Notes: generated by a model from the letters alone, not told the origin. A DNA stretch of 64,000 bases from UBA2377 sp964525935 (GCA_964525935.1 CAZGJZ010000003.1:248001-312000), one strand, 5' to 3'. Positions 34,069-42,878 are shown, counted from the first letter of the stretch. Numbers and translations: made by a program.

Positions 34069-34716
34069 ATGAAATCATTGAAACTTGCCTTCTTGTTGGC
34101 CATCGCGGTCGTCGGTTCGACCGCGTTTAGCCAAATCACCGTGTCAGGCGATTTTGCGGCTGGCACCGGCCAGCTCGCCATCCAGCAAGACCTGACTTTC
34201 ACGATCACCTCCGCGGTCAGTGGCAGCAGCGGGTATATGCTCGTATTTGAAGGGATGAACGGCGGCCCGGATGCTTCGCAGACTGAGATGCTCACCAGCC
34301 AGGACACTTGGCAGAGGTCGATCAATGGAGGTGCGAGCAGCCCGGTGACTGCCTCCAGCGGATATTTCATCTTCGCGGACCGATTGGGTGGCTCTGGCAG
34401 CTACGGTGATATAACGGCCAATGACTCCTATCTTCGAATCACCAACAGTGATGAGAGTTTTTCGTATGCCACGGCCACGACCGTGACCATGCAGGCGATT
34501 ACCTTCACCTTTCAGAACACTTCGGCCGGTTTTGATTCCGATGCGATCGGATCATTCTCTGGCAATGTTTACTTGGCGAACATGGCCAACGGACTGCGCA
34601 TCTCTGATAATCTTGCGATCTCGGCCGTGCCCGAACCTTCGACCTACGCCTTGGGCGGTGGCATCGCCGCCTTGGGCTTGGCGCTTTGGTCCCGTCGTCG
34701 GCGGGCGGCAGGTTGA
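34069..34716 (+). CDS. PEP-CTERM sorting domain protein 1
   Basis: A 215-residue secreted protein with a signal peptide (about 1-20, ending AFSQ) and a Ser/Thr/Gly-rich beta-type body without a recognised domain. The C-terminus is a textbook PEP-CTERM signal: VPEPSTYALGG, a hydrophobic helix, then the basic WSRRRR. An exosortase is expected to cleave at this signal; one is encoded at 54903. The gene converges on the luxR gene, 11 bp apart. Confidence 0.93.
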   Translation: MKSLKLAFLLAIAVVGSTAFSQITVSGDFAAGTGQLAIQQDLTFTITSAVSGSSGYMLVFEGMNGGPDASQTEMLTSQDTWQRSINGGASSPVTASSGYFIFADRLGGSGSYGDITANDSYLRITNSDESFSYATATTVTMQAITFTFQNTSAGFDSDAIGSFSGNVYLANMANGLRISDNLAISAVPEPSTYALGGGIAALGLALWSRRRRAAG

Positions 34717-34727
34717 GAGGGTGACGG

Positions 34728-35513
34728 CTACGCCGCCTTGGCCTTCCCGAGCCAGAGGGCCATCAGGCCGGCGCGACCGTTGACGCCGAATTTGCGGAAG
34801 ATTTCCGTGATGTGCTTGTGGGTCATGCCAGGAGTTCTTCCGACCTCCGCGGCAATCTGCTTTTCGCTGCGCTCGGTGAGGAGCAGGCGGGTGATCTCGC
34901 GCTGGATGGGGGTGAGGGGAGTCTCCGCCACGAGGAGGCCGTAGCTGAGGGCGACCTGACGGTGGAACCATTTGAGGCCGCGCAAGGCATAGGCGGCGAT
35001 GGCTTCCTCGCTGGCGGTGAAATCCCGGGCCACCCCGACGCGCTGGAAGTTGAACATGGATTCGTAGTCTTCGTTCACCGGAAAAAAGACGATGCACTGG
35101 TCGTGGAATCCGCGGGACGCGTGAAAGGTCTGATAAAAGGGTTCCTCGAAATAGGCGGGCCGCATTTCTTTCCGGAGTCGAAAGGAGCGAAACTGACCCA
35201 CATCGCGCGCCGCCCGGATGTAGCCTTCGTTGACCTGCTTGCGATTCCACTGGCCCGTTTGGTTGCGGGCCGATTCGGCGTGCATCGGAGCGGGGTGGAG
35301 ATAGCGGCTGGCGCCGGGACGCAGTCCCTTGAGCGAATCGTTCGGGGTCGGCGCCTGCAATCGGATGTAGCCCAGCCAGTAGGCGTTTCCGGCGTCGATC
35401 ATGTTGGCGATGCCAGCCATGAGATGCACGAGTGCCTGTTCGGTCTCGGCGACAGGGAAATCCGGGAGCGAATCCCACAATTGGTGAATCTTTTCGCGCT
35501 GGGGGGCGGTCAT
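34728..35513 (-). CDS. LuxR-type transcriptional regulator linked to PEP-CTERM genes
   Basis: A 261-residue regulator. The C-terminal LuxR helix-turn-helix is clear: LTPIQREITRLLLTERSEKQIAAEVGRTPGMTHKHITEIFRKFGV. The N-terminal 190 residues (MTAPQREKIHQLWDSLPDFP...) hold an unknown sensing domain, not a recognised receiver or autoinducer domain. Its start lies 80 bp from the dyad of PEP-CTERM gene 2, and a truncated copy of its first 42 codons sits in front of gene 3. It is a natural candidate to bind the shared dyad (inference). Confidence 0.9.
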   Translation of the reverse strand: MTAPQREKIHQLWDSLPDFPVAETEQALVHLMAGIANMIDAGNAYWLGYIRLQAPTPNDSLKGLRPGASRYLHPAPMHAESARNQTGQWNRKQVNEGYIRAARDVGQFRSFRLRKEMRPAYFEEPFYQTFHASRGFHDQCIVFFPVNEDYESMFNFQRVGVARDFTASEEAIAAYALRGLKWFHRQVALSYGLLVAETPLTPIQREITRLLLTERSEKQIAAEVGRTPGMTHKHITEIFRKFGVNGRAGLMALWLGKAKAA

Positions 35514-35594
35514 GTCGAAGTAGAGGCAAGAACGGCCCGGGCAAGCCAGCGGATTTTGCTGTCACCCCAACCCCACGCGTCGCCCGGTAGCGGG

Positions 35595-35640
35595 GGTGCT
35601 GATTAGCACCGTTGTTCGGCTATCATATTGTGAATATCAT
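35595..35640 (+). promoter_or_regulatory. Promoter block of PEP-CTERM gene 2: dyad, -35 TTGTTC, -10 TATCAT
   Basis: GGTGCTGATTAGCACC (35595-35610, a perfect 6-bp-arm dyad) is followed immediately by -35 TTGTTC (35612-35617), 17 bp, and TATCAT (35635-35640). The predicted start near 35647 leaves a leader of only about 13 nt and no Shine-Dalgarno sequence, so the message may be nearly leaderless. Confidence 0.65.
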
Positions 35641-35659
35641 CCCCTTTTATCTCCCCCCG

Positions 35660-38482
35660 ATGAAATTTCCTATGCGTGCCGGTTGCCTCATCTGTTGGTT
35701 CGTCCTCCAACTGAGTCTCGGTCGGGCACAGACGACGATCTCTAGTGGTTATGGTGCTTGGGACACGGATCCTGATGGTCCCTTGGAACATAATGGTCCT
35801 ATCACCAGCAGTGACTGGCTGATCTTCATGTATAGCACTCTTCATGCGACCACGTCTGATGGCGTGTCCGGTGGGACACTGATGTTTACTTATGGCAGCC
35901 AGCTACAGGCATCTGCCCCCGATGCCGTGACGGGTGGAGAGCAAATTTTTTACGGCAGTGGGGATGGTCCGGCGTATATAAGTGTGGGTAACTCCTACGC
36001 TCCTAATGGAGGAGCCCGGGCGCTCAGTGGCGCGAATATTACGCTCTATGACGACACCTACGTCAACTTGGCGGTTGCTGATGGGATGGGGTCTGGCGCG
36101 TCGATTGTTTTCAAGGGAAGCGGCGGAAATATTTTCGCAGGAACCGGCCCGGCCGAACTGCGGCTCAACGGCTACGACACGACGGTCGGCCGCATCGACA
36201 GCACGGGCGGCTACGGTCGCATTACGAACGCCGGCGGCGGGGCCGCGATGCTCACGGTTTACTCCGGTGCATATTCCGGCGAGATCACCGATGGCGGGGG
36301 TGGCGCGCTCGGCGTCACAAAGACGGGCGCGGGCACGCTCGCCCTTTCGGGGCCGGGCAGCTACTCCGGCGGCACGTTCATCAATGACGGCACGCTGGTG
36401 GCGGGCAGCGGTGCGCTTGGCTCGGGCAACGTGACCATCGCTGGCGGGGCGTCGCTGCAGGCCACGGGCACCATCGCGGGCGCGGTCGGAGTTTCGGGCG
36501 CCTTGGCGAACAGCGTCGGCGCGATCAGCTCGCTCACCACGGGCGCGCAGACGTGGAACGGTGGCGGCCAGTATTCTTGGGAAATGGCCAACGCCACCGC
36601 CGCGGCGGGCACCGGCTACGACGCGCTCACGATCGCCGGCGGGCTCACCGTCGCGTCCTCTTCGGGCAATGTGTTTACCGTCGCGCTGAACACGGCCGGC
36701 CACTTGAGCACTTTTGATTCCACCGCGAACTACTCCTGGACGGTCGCGGCCACGGGCGGCATCAGCGGCCTCGATGCCGGCGACCTCGCCTTGAGTCTCA
36801 CCGGCTTTGGCAACGGCTACAACGGCACGTTCAGCCTTGGCGCGAGCGGCAACAACCTCGTCCTTACCTACACCGGCGCGCCGGACATCATCCTCAGCGG
36901 CTCCACGGCCTCGACCGGTTCCATCACCTCCGGCGCGAACCAGGCGGAGGCCTACTTCGAGGTCAATACCGCCAACGGCATCACCGGCGGGACCACCTAC
37001 CTGACGTCGGCCTCGGTGACTGCGGCCAACGGCGTCACCGGCGGCTGGCAGCGCTTTACCGGCGTAATGATTGAAGAGACCATCCTGGCTGCCGACCACG
37101 CCATCACGGGCGGCACGCAGGAGATTTTGGGCGATCTTTTCCTCATAGCGCCCAACGCCATTGCCGGTGGCGTTCAAACCATCCAGGACAGCAAAGTCTC
37201 GCTGGGTCACTATTGGAACGGATCCATCCAGGACGGCTCCATCGGCGGCGGCGAGCAGCGGTTTTCCGGTGCCAGTCAGGTCCAGAGCGTCGGTGCCACG
37301 AGCGGGTTCACGGGCGGCGTGCAGAAATTTTACGACACCACCCAGATCTGGGCCAACATTTCAGGTGGCACGCAGGATTTTTATGATGACACCCGCTTCG
37401 GGGAATACGGCGCCGGCGTCATCACGGGTGGCACGCAGCATTTCCATGACAATGCTTGGCTGTATACCATGACCGCCGGAGCGGTGAGCGGTGCCACGCT
37501 GAGCTTTGACGGTAGCGCGACACTTTATGCCGAGGTCAGTGAGGCGATCACCAACAGTTCACTGACGCTGAACGGCGGTGAACTGTATACATTCACTTCT
37601 GGCGTCATCACGAACTCCTCTGTCCTGGTGAAGAACAGCTCGGGGATCAGCACCCACGTGCTTGGGGCCGGCAACTCGCTGGCGTTGGATACCGGAGGCA
37701 CCATCAGCAACAACAGCAACGTGACTGTTCTTGGCTTGCAATCCGTGACGCCCGGCGCGGGTGCATTGCACATGGACAGCAGTTCGACGCTCACGGTGCA
37801 AATCGGCGGTGCGACCACCAACACCTTCAGCGGGACGATCACCGGCGACACGCCGGCCAACGGTAGCGTGGTGTCCTTGGCGAAGGCCGGCACCGGCACG
37901 CTCGTGCTCTCGGGCGCGAACACCTACACCGGTGCGACCGCCGTCAGCGCCGGCACCTTGGTCAACAATGGCACGCTTGCTTCCGCCGTCACCGTGGAGT
38001 CCGGTGCCACGCTCGGCGGCACCGGCACCTTCAGCAAGCTTGTCACCTTCGAATCCGGTTCGATGCTCGCCCCGGGTAACAGTCCTGGCACGATCACCTT
38101 CGCCTCGGGCCTCATGCTCGACGCCGGTGCGATCCTCAACTTCGAGCTCGGCACCGCCAGCGACCTCATCCGCGTCTCGGGCGGAGCGCTCACCGGACCG
38201 GCCACCGGCACCGTCACGCTCAACCTGACCGATTCCGGCGGCTTTGCCGCCGGCGACTACACGCTCTTCAACTACGCCAGCGCCACGCTCAGTGATTTTG
38301 ACCTCGCTGACTTCACCTTGGGAGTTACCCCCAGCGGTTACACCTACAGCCTCGCCTTCGGCACGAACAGCCTCGTCCTCACGGCGTCAGCCACCGCCGT
38401 CCCCGAACCCGCCACCTACGCCCTGCTCGCCGGTTTCCTCACCCTCGGCCTGGCCGCGTATCGTAAACGCTGCCGCGGTTGA
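35660..38482 (+). CDS. Large PEP-CTERM protein with autotransporter-type beta-strand repeats
   Basis: A 940-residue secreted protein from ATG 35660 (MKFPMRAG). The signal peptide ends near LGRAQ. The body is Gly/Ser/Thr-rich. Two units match the autotransporter-associated beta-strand repeat (GAGTLALSGPGSYSGGTF and GTGTLVLSGANTYTGATAVS). A central stretch repeats GG-x-Q-x-F-x-D/G units (GGVQKFYDTTQIWANISGG, GGTQDFYDD, GGTQHFHDN). The C-terminal signal is VPEPATYALL, hydrophobic helix, YRKRCRG. It likely forms a long beta-solenoid at the cell surface. Second Met at 35672 is an alternative start. Confidence 0.92.
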   Translation: MKFPMRAGCLICWFVLQLSLGRAQTTISSGYGAWDTDPDGPLEHNGPITSSDWLIFMYSTLHATTSDGVSGGTLMFTYGSQLQASAPDAVTGGEQIFYGSGDGPAYISVGNSYAPNGGARALSGANITLYDDTYVNLAVADGMGSGASIVFKGSGGNIFAGTGPAELRLNGYDTTVGRIDSTGGYGRITNAGGGAAMLTVYSGAYSGEITDGGGGALGVTKTGAGTLALSGPGSYSGGTFINDGTLVAGSGALGSGNVTIAGGASLQATGTIAGAVGVSGALANSVGAISSLTTGAQTWNGGGQYSWEMANATAAAGTGYDALTIAGGLTVASSSGNVFTVALNTAGHLSTFDSTANYSWTVAATGGISGLDAGDLALSLTGFGNGYNGTFSLGASGNNLVLTYTGAPDIILSGSTASTGSITSGANQAEAYFEVNTANGITGGTTYLTSASVTAANGVTGGWQRFTGVMIEETILAADHAITGGTQEILGDLFLIAPNAIAGGVQTIQDSKVSLGHYWNGSIQDGSIGGGEQRFSGASQVQSVGATSGFTGGVQKFYDTTQIWANISGGTQDFYDDTRFGEYGAGVITGGTQHFHDNAWLYTMTAGAVSGATLSFDGSATLYAEVSEAITNSSLTLNGGELYTFTSGVITNSSVLVKNSSGISTHVLGAGNSLALDTGGTISNNSNVTVLGLQSVTPGAGALHMDSSSTLTVQIGGATTNTFSGTITGDTPANGSVVSLAKAGTGTLVLSGANTYTGATAVSAGTLVNNGTLASAVTVESGATLGGTGTFSKLVTFESGSMLAPGNSPGTITFASGLMLDAGAILNFELGTASDLIRVSGGALTGPATGTVTLNLTDSGGFAAGDYTLFNYASATLSDFDLADFTLGVTPSGYTYSLAFGTNSLVLTASATAVPEPATYALLAGFLTLGLAAYRKRCRG

Positions 38483-38509
38483 CCGGCTACGAGACGAACG
38501 CGGAGCGGA

Positions 38510-38638
38510 TCATCCGGCGGCGATCATGTTGGCGATGCCGGCCATGAGATGCACGAGCGCCGGTTCGGTCTCGGCGACAGGGAAATCCGGAAGCGAGTCC
38601 CATAACCGATGAACCTCTTCGCGCTGGAGGGCGGTCAT
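38510..38638 (-). pseudogene. Truncated luxR copy (first 42 codons) upstream of PEP-CTERM gene 3
   Basis: The ATG at 38638 opens 42 codons that match the first 42 residues of the LuxR regulator at 35513 almost exactly (ALQREEVHRLWDSLPDFPVAE versus APQREKIHQLWDSLPDFPVAE), then a stop. The DNA is about 85-90% identical, and the homology continues through the divergent promoter into the gene 3 dyad. It is the remnant of a duplicated luxR/promoter/PEP-CTERM unit. A functional short peptide is not excluded. Confidence 0.85.
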
Positions 38639-38741
38639 GCCGAAGTTGAGGCAAGGTTGGCCTGGGCAAGCCAGCGGATTATGCCGTCTTCCGCCGCCAT
38701 TCGGCGGGTCGGAACGCCAGGAGGCCGCGAGCCCGGCGAGA

Positions 38742-38786
38742 GGGCTGTTTAGCACCGTTGTTTGATTAATTCTTTGCACCTATAGT
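38742..38786 (+). promoter_or_regulatory. Promoter block of PEP-CTERM gene 3: dyad, -35 TTGTTT, -10 TATAGT
   Basis: GGGCTGTTTAGCACC (38742-38756) is followed by -35 TTGTTT (38758-38763), exactly 17 bp, and TATAGT (38781-38786). The start codon lies at 38805, so the leader is about 12 nt. Dyad, -35 and spacing match those of genes 1 and 2. Confidence 0.65.
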
Positions 38787-38804
38787 GCACCTTTCTTTAC
38801 CCGC

Positions 38805-39752
38805 ATGAAACTGCCTATTCGCAACGCTCTGATTTCAATCATTGCCCTCGGCCTTGGCCTGTTTGCCGCCAGTTCGGCCTCGGCCCAGGTGGTGTATGCC
38901 GCCACTTATGCCGGCTCGGTTATCCGTTACGATGTGACGGACCCCAACAACATCATCAGCAACACCTCATTCATTTCGGGTTTATCCTTGCCACACAGTT
39001 TGGCCATTTCCGGCTCGACCCTCTATGTCGCCGACTATGACAACAGCACGGTCGGCTCCTACAATCTGGCCAACGGCAACGCCATCAACGCCTCGCTCAT
39101 TTCCAGCTCTGACGGCTTGGGCAGCACCAATGCCTTGGCCATCTCCGGCTCGACCCTCTATGTCGCCGACTATGGCAACGGCACCATCGGCAGTTTCAAT
39201 CTGACCACGTCCACTTACAACGCCTCCTTCATCTCGGGAATCAGCAATCCCTACGCGTTGGCCGTCTCGGGCGCCACCCTCTATGTCGCCAACTATGACA
39301 ACGGGACGGTCGGCTCTTACAATCTGTCCAACGGCATCGCGATCAATGCTTCGTTCATTACCGGCCTCAGCGGTCCCACGGCCCTGGCCATCTCCGGCGC
39401 CACCCTTTATGTCGCCACCGATGGTGGCGGCAACAGCGGCGCCGGCAAGGTCGGCTCTTACGACCTGGCCAACAACGGTGCCGACATCGACGCCAGTTAC
39501 ATGACCGCCTTGAACTCCCCCTCGTCGCTGGCCATCGACGGCACCGTCCTTTATGTGGGTGATTACTCCGGCAGGGTGGAAACGCATAATCTGGATTCCA
39601 ACACCCAACGCGAGTTCTCCCTCGTCGCTGCCCCGGATACAATTTATGCCCTCGCGGTGACGTCCGCCGTGCCCGAGCCGTCCACCTACGCTTTGTTCGC
39701 CGGCTGTCTCACTCTTGGTCTGGCGGCGTATCGTAAACGCCGCCGCGGTTGA
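38805..39752 (+). CDS. PEP-CTERM beta-propeller protein
   Basis: A 315-residue secreted protein. The signal peptide ends at SSASAQ. Five to six repeats of about 42 residues carry the pattern ALAISGxTLYVADYxNGTVGSYNL, as in NHL/YVTN beta-propellers. The C-terminus is VPEPSTYALF, hydrophobic helix, YRKRRRG, identical in layout to gene 2. The last 40 bp of coding sequence and the 20 bp after the stop are nearly the same as at the end of gene 2, evidence of duplication of the 3' end as well as the 5' region. Confidence 0.93.
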   Translation: MKLPIRNALISIIALGLGLFAASSASAQVVYAATYAGSVIRYDVTDPNNIISNTSFISGLSLPHSLAISGSTLYVADYDNSTVGSYNLANGNAINASLISSSDGLGSTNALAISGSTLYVADYGNGTIGSFNLTTSTYNASFISGISNPYALAVSGATLYVANYDNGTVGSYNLSNGIAINASFITGLSGPTALAISGATLYVATDGGGNSGAGKVGSYDLANNGADIDASYMTALNSPSSLAIDGTVLYVGDYSGRVETHNLDSNTQREFSLVAAPDTIYALAVTSAVPEPSTYALFAGCLTLGLAAYRKRRRG

Positions 39753-39806
39753 CCGGCTACGAGACGAACGAGACGAACGCGAAGCGGTGTCGGGCGGTTT
39801 GAAGGA

Positions 39807-39863
39807 GTGCCGGTCTTTGACCGGCACCTTGCAGCGCGAAAGTGCGGGTCTGAGACCCGCACT
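39807..39863. repeat. Two adjacent self-echoing palindromes in the PEP-CTERM 3 / PhyH gap
   Basis: The first has arms GTGCCGGTC and GACCGGCAC with loop TTT (39807-39827). The second has arms AGTGCGGGTC and GACCCGCACT with loop TGA (39841-39863). They lie between convergent genes and may act as bidirectional terminators, although no T-tract follows. Both share the GGTC...GACC core. Confidence 0.65.
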
Positions 39864-39866
39864 ACC

Positions 39867-40823
39867 TCAGCAGATGCGACGCTGGGGCTTCAGGTAACCG
39901 TCGTCCCACGGGGTGATGTTCAGCGGGAGTTTCTTCCAGTAATACTTCAGGTCGTCGCTCTTCCAGTTGGCGTAGATTTCCTCCCACTTCAGCGGGCAGT
40001 GCGGGTTCAGCGAACTGTTGTCGACGGGTTCGTCGACGGCCTGGTAACGCACGTCGAGCGAGAGGCGGATGCGGTCCTTGAACTGGCAGCGGAGCGCCTT
40101 GTGGACCGTGTGACTGCAGAACGTAAGCACGTCTCCGATCTCGTAGTCGCCCTCGACCCAATGCGTCTCGTTGGGGCAGAGCGGCACGGCGAAACCACCG
40201 GCGCCCTTGGCGGGCTGCACGTTGAGGTAACCCTTGCGGTGCGAGCCTTGCAGCACGGTGAGCCCACCGAGCGGACGCGGGCAGTCGCCGACGGGAAACC
40301 AGCAGGTCCAGGTGTTGGCGCTGCCTTGGATATAAGGAAAATCCTGGTGCGGTGGCGTGGGCACCATGCAGGTGTGCGGCGTGATCATGCGCGCGATGTT
40401 GCGCGGATGCACGAGCACCTCGCGGCCGAAGAGCGCGCGGTAAATTTCCAGCAGGCGCGGGTGGTGCGGCAGGCGGTGAAAACTCTCCAGCCGCTGCACG
40501 TCGTGGTAGGCGTCGGCGGTCACGCCCACGTCGGCGCGGTGCATTTCCTCCTCGGTCACGCGGTTGATGGCGTCGTAGTCGATCAGGCCGCCGAGGGCGT
40601 CCTGGCCGGGCTGGCGCCAGCCGTATTTTTCGACGATGGCGAGCAACTCGGCGCGCAACGAAAGCAGTTCGGCGGCGGGCAGGCGCTGCTTGAAAAATAA
40701 ATAACCATCCTCGGCGGCGCGGGCGCGCAGGGCGGCGGGATCGGCAAGCAGCGGCGTCGAATCCACAAACAGCGTCTTGCGGATGGCGTTGGTCGGGGGC
40801 AGGGGGTCGGCGGCGGAGACCAT
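39867..40823 (-). CDS. Phytanoyl-CoA dioxygenase (PhyH) family protein
   Basis: A 318-residue non-heme iron, 2-oxoglutarate-dependent oxygenase. The iron ligands lie in PPHQDFPYIQGS (His-x-Asp) and SHTVHKA (His), with a distal Arg expected in KDRIRLSLDVRYQ. The N-terminal domain (LRARAAEDGYLFFKQRLPAAELLSLRAEL) is usual for the family. The substrate cannot be predicted. It is divergent from a second PhyH gene at 41042. Confidence 0.9.
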   Translation of the reverse strand: MVSAADPLPPTNAIRKTLFVDSTPLLADPAALRARAAEDGYLFFKQRLPAAELLSLRAELLAIVEKYGWRQPGQDALGGLIDYDAINRVTEEEMHRADVGVTADAYHDVQRLESFHRLPHHPRLLEIYRALFGREVLVHPRNIARMITPHTCMVPTPPHQDFPYIQGSANTWTCWFPVGDCPRPLGGLTVLQGSHRKGYLNVQPAKGAGGFAVPLCPNETHWVEGDYEIGDVLTFCSHTVHKALRCQFKDRIRLSLDVRYQAVDEPVDNSSLNPHCPLKWEEIYANWKSDDLKYYWKKLPLNITPWDDGYLKPQRRIC

Positions 40824-41041
40824 GGGGGAACGCCGGCAATGTAGGAGTCGGCGCGGGTTTGTCGATGCTGGGCGCGAATTTTACCTGCGGAAAGGCCCGC
40901 TGAGCACGGAATCGTTCAAGAAAATAACCGAATGAATCAAGTTGTGTCGGTGACTTTCGCCTAGACTGCAACGCTTCCCGGTATCCCCTGTTGTGGCCCC
41001 GGCCTCTTTCCCCAATCCAACAGGCTGCCGACGCTTTCCCC

Positions 41042-41836
41042 ATGACCCCATCGCTTATCACTGCTGACGAAAAACAGATCGCCGCCTGGGTGGAGCAGTT
41101 CCACCGCGACGGCTTTCTCTTCATCCCCAACGTCCTCCCGCCTGCGCTGTGCGCTCAGTTGCGGGATGACCTCGACCGGATTATCAAAGATAATCCGCTG
41201 AAGGAGGGGCACGTGTCGCCGACGATGGAGTTTACGGCGCGCGCGTTTGAAAACAGCCCGGCGAACCTCAGCCTCTTCGACCTCGAGCCGATCGTGTCGT
41301 TTGCCGAGGCGTTGATCGGGGCGAACTGCCACGCCCACGTGATCCACAACAACAGCTTCAAGACGCTGAGCGGCGGCGGGACAGCCTGGCATCAGGATGA
41401 TCCGCCGCACTATCTCGTCACGCACGGCGAACCGCCGACCAATGTGCGGCTGCCGGTGATGTTGTTTACGGCGAACTATTATCTCACCGACGTGACCGAG
41501 CGGGAAAACGGCGGCACGGAGGTCATCCCGCGCTCGCACCTGTTTGGCAAGCCGTGCCCGGAGCAGATCGAAGGCACGGAGTATGAATCGAAGATTCACT
41601 ACAACCTCGGGCCGGCCGGCAGCGTGATCATGTTCAACAACCAGGTCTGGCATCGCGGCGGGCCGAACAAGAGCAACCGCACGCGCTATATCACGCAGGT
41701 GTCCTATGCGCGCCGGCTGGTCGGTCACAAATATTATCCGTTCATGAATTACCAGATGCCCGAGCACGTCTATAAGGACGCGGACGAGCGGAGGAAGCGG
41801 CTGCTGGGATTTTTGCCGCGCGGGGCTTACGGCTGA
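41042..41836 (+). CDS. Phytanoyl-CoA dioxygenase (PhyH) family protein 2
   Basis: A 264-residue 2-oxoglutarate/iron oxygenase. The iron-binding motif is in TAWHQDDPPHYL and the distal His in NNQVWHRGGPNKSNRTRYI, which also supplies the Arg for 2-oxoglutarate. ERENGGTEVIPRSHLFGK is characteristic. It is only distantly related to the divergent PhyH gene and has a different N-terminus. The substrate is unknown. The start (ATG 41042) is supported by the beginning of the conserved domain. Confidence 0.9.
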   Translation: MTPSLITADEKQIAAWVEQFHRDGFLFIPNVLPPALCAQLRDDLDRIIKDNPLKEGHVSPTMEFTARAFENSPANLSLFDLEPIVSFAEALIGANCHAHVIHNNSFKTLSGGGTAWHQDDPPHYLVTHGEPPTNVRLPVMLFTANYYLTDVTERENGGTEVIPRSHLFGKPCPEQIEGTEYESKIHYNLGPAGSVIMFNNQVWHRGGPNKSNRTRYITQVSYARRLVGHKYYPFMNYQMPEHVYKDADERRKRLLGFLPRGAYG

Positions 41837-41852
41837 GGCGCGCGGGCGGAAT

Positions 41853-41990
41853 TTAAACGCGGAGATCGCGGAGGGCGCGAAGAGAATACCACGGAATTTG
41901 GCCGCCAAGAGGCGGACGGGGGTGGTCTCGCCGTCGGTCCGCCACGGGTGTGGCGGGCAGGCATGGATATTTTGCCCACTGAATACACGG
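41853..41990. repeat. Intergenic stretch with period-9 words
   Basis: The 253-bp gap between the PhyH and SDR genes contains AACGCGGAGATCGCGGAGGGCGCGAAG (period 9, left type) and, further on, ATACACGGAACGCACCGAAG (period 9). The arms are degraded compared with other copies. I see no promoter or gene in it beyond this. Confidence 0.45.
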
Positions 41991-42089
41991 AACGCACCGA
42001 AGGGGGGATGAGGGTGATGTAGGCGGCGATTTGCTTCTGGGGCGGTGGGTGCTTCATTCGGGGACTCCAACCTTCTGCGCTCAATTCCC

Positions 42090-42878
42090 ATGAATCTCAA
42101 AATTAACGACTCACTTGCACTCGTCTCCGCTTCCACCAAGGGCATTGGTCTCGCCATTGCACGGGCTTTGGCCGCCGAGGGCGCCCGCGTGATCATCAAT
42201 GGTCGCACGGCCGCTTCGGTCGATGAGGCGGTGGCGCGCATCCGCGTCGATGTGCCGGATGCGAAGCTGGAAAAGTTTCCCGGTGATCTCGCTTCGGCGG
42301 AAGTCGCGGCGCGGCTCGCGCAGGCGTTTCCGGCGGTGGATATTTTGGTCAACAACCTCGGCATCTTTGACCCGAAGCCGTTCAGCGAGATTCCCGATGA
42401 GGAGTGGCGCCGGTTCTTCGACATCAATGTGCTGAGCGGCGTGCGCCTGAGCCGGATTTATTTCGACGGCATGTTGAAGCGCAACCAGGGCCGGATCGTG
42501 TTCATCTCGAGCGAGAGCGCGCTACATATTCCCGAGGAGATGATTCATTACGGCATGACCAAGACCGCGCAGCTGGCCGTCGCCCGTGGACTCGCCGAGC
42601 TGAGTGCCGGCACGGCGGTGACCGTCAACTCCGTGCTGCCCGGCCCGACCCGCTCGGAAGGCGTGGAGGAATTCGTCGGCAAGCTCAGCGGCGGCAAGCC
42701 CTTCGCGGAATTTGAAAAGGAGTTTTTCGAGAAAGTGCGCCCGACCTCGCTGCTGAAGCGGTTCGAGACCGTGGACGAAATCGCCAGTGTGGTGGCCTTC
42801 GTCTGCAGTCCGCTCGCGTCTGGCATGAACGGGTCGTCGATCCGCGTCGAAGGCGGATTGGTGAAGGCGATCGCGTGA
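42090..42878 (+). CDS. Short-chain dehydrogenase/reductase
   Basis: A 262-residue SDR. The glycine motif is degenerate (ASTKGIG in place of TGxxxGIG), followed by NNLGIFDPKP and the catalytic HYGMTKTAQ (Y-x-x-x-K). The C-terminal ASVVAFVCSPLASGMNGSSIRVEGG is typical. The NNLG and ASTKG variations are shared by SDRs often annotated as oxidoreductases of unknown substrate. Start ATG 42090. Confidence 0.85.
   Translation: MNLKINDSLALVSASTKGIGLAIARALAAEGARVIINGRTAASVDEAVARIRVDVPDAKLEKFPGDLASAEVAARLAQAFPAVDILVNNLGIFDPKPFSEIPDEEWRRFFDINVLSGVRLSRIYFDGMLKRNQGRIVFISSESALHIPEEMIHYGMTKTAQLAVARGLAELSAGTAVTVNSVLPGPTRSEGVEEFVGKLSGGKPFAEFEKEFFEKVRPTSLLKRFETVDEIASVVAFVCSPLASGMNGSSIRVEGGLVKAIA

Noticed and set aside
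35903..37210. A 435-codon minus-strand frame inside the large PEP-CTERM gene
   Set aside because: It is the complement of Gly/Thr/Ser repeats; Arg/Ala/Asp-rich with no domain, while the plus strand has a signal peptide and a PEP-CTERM signal.
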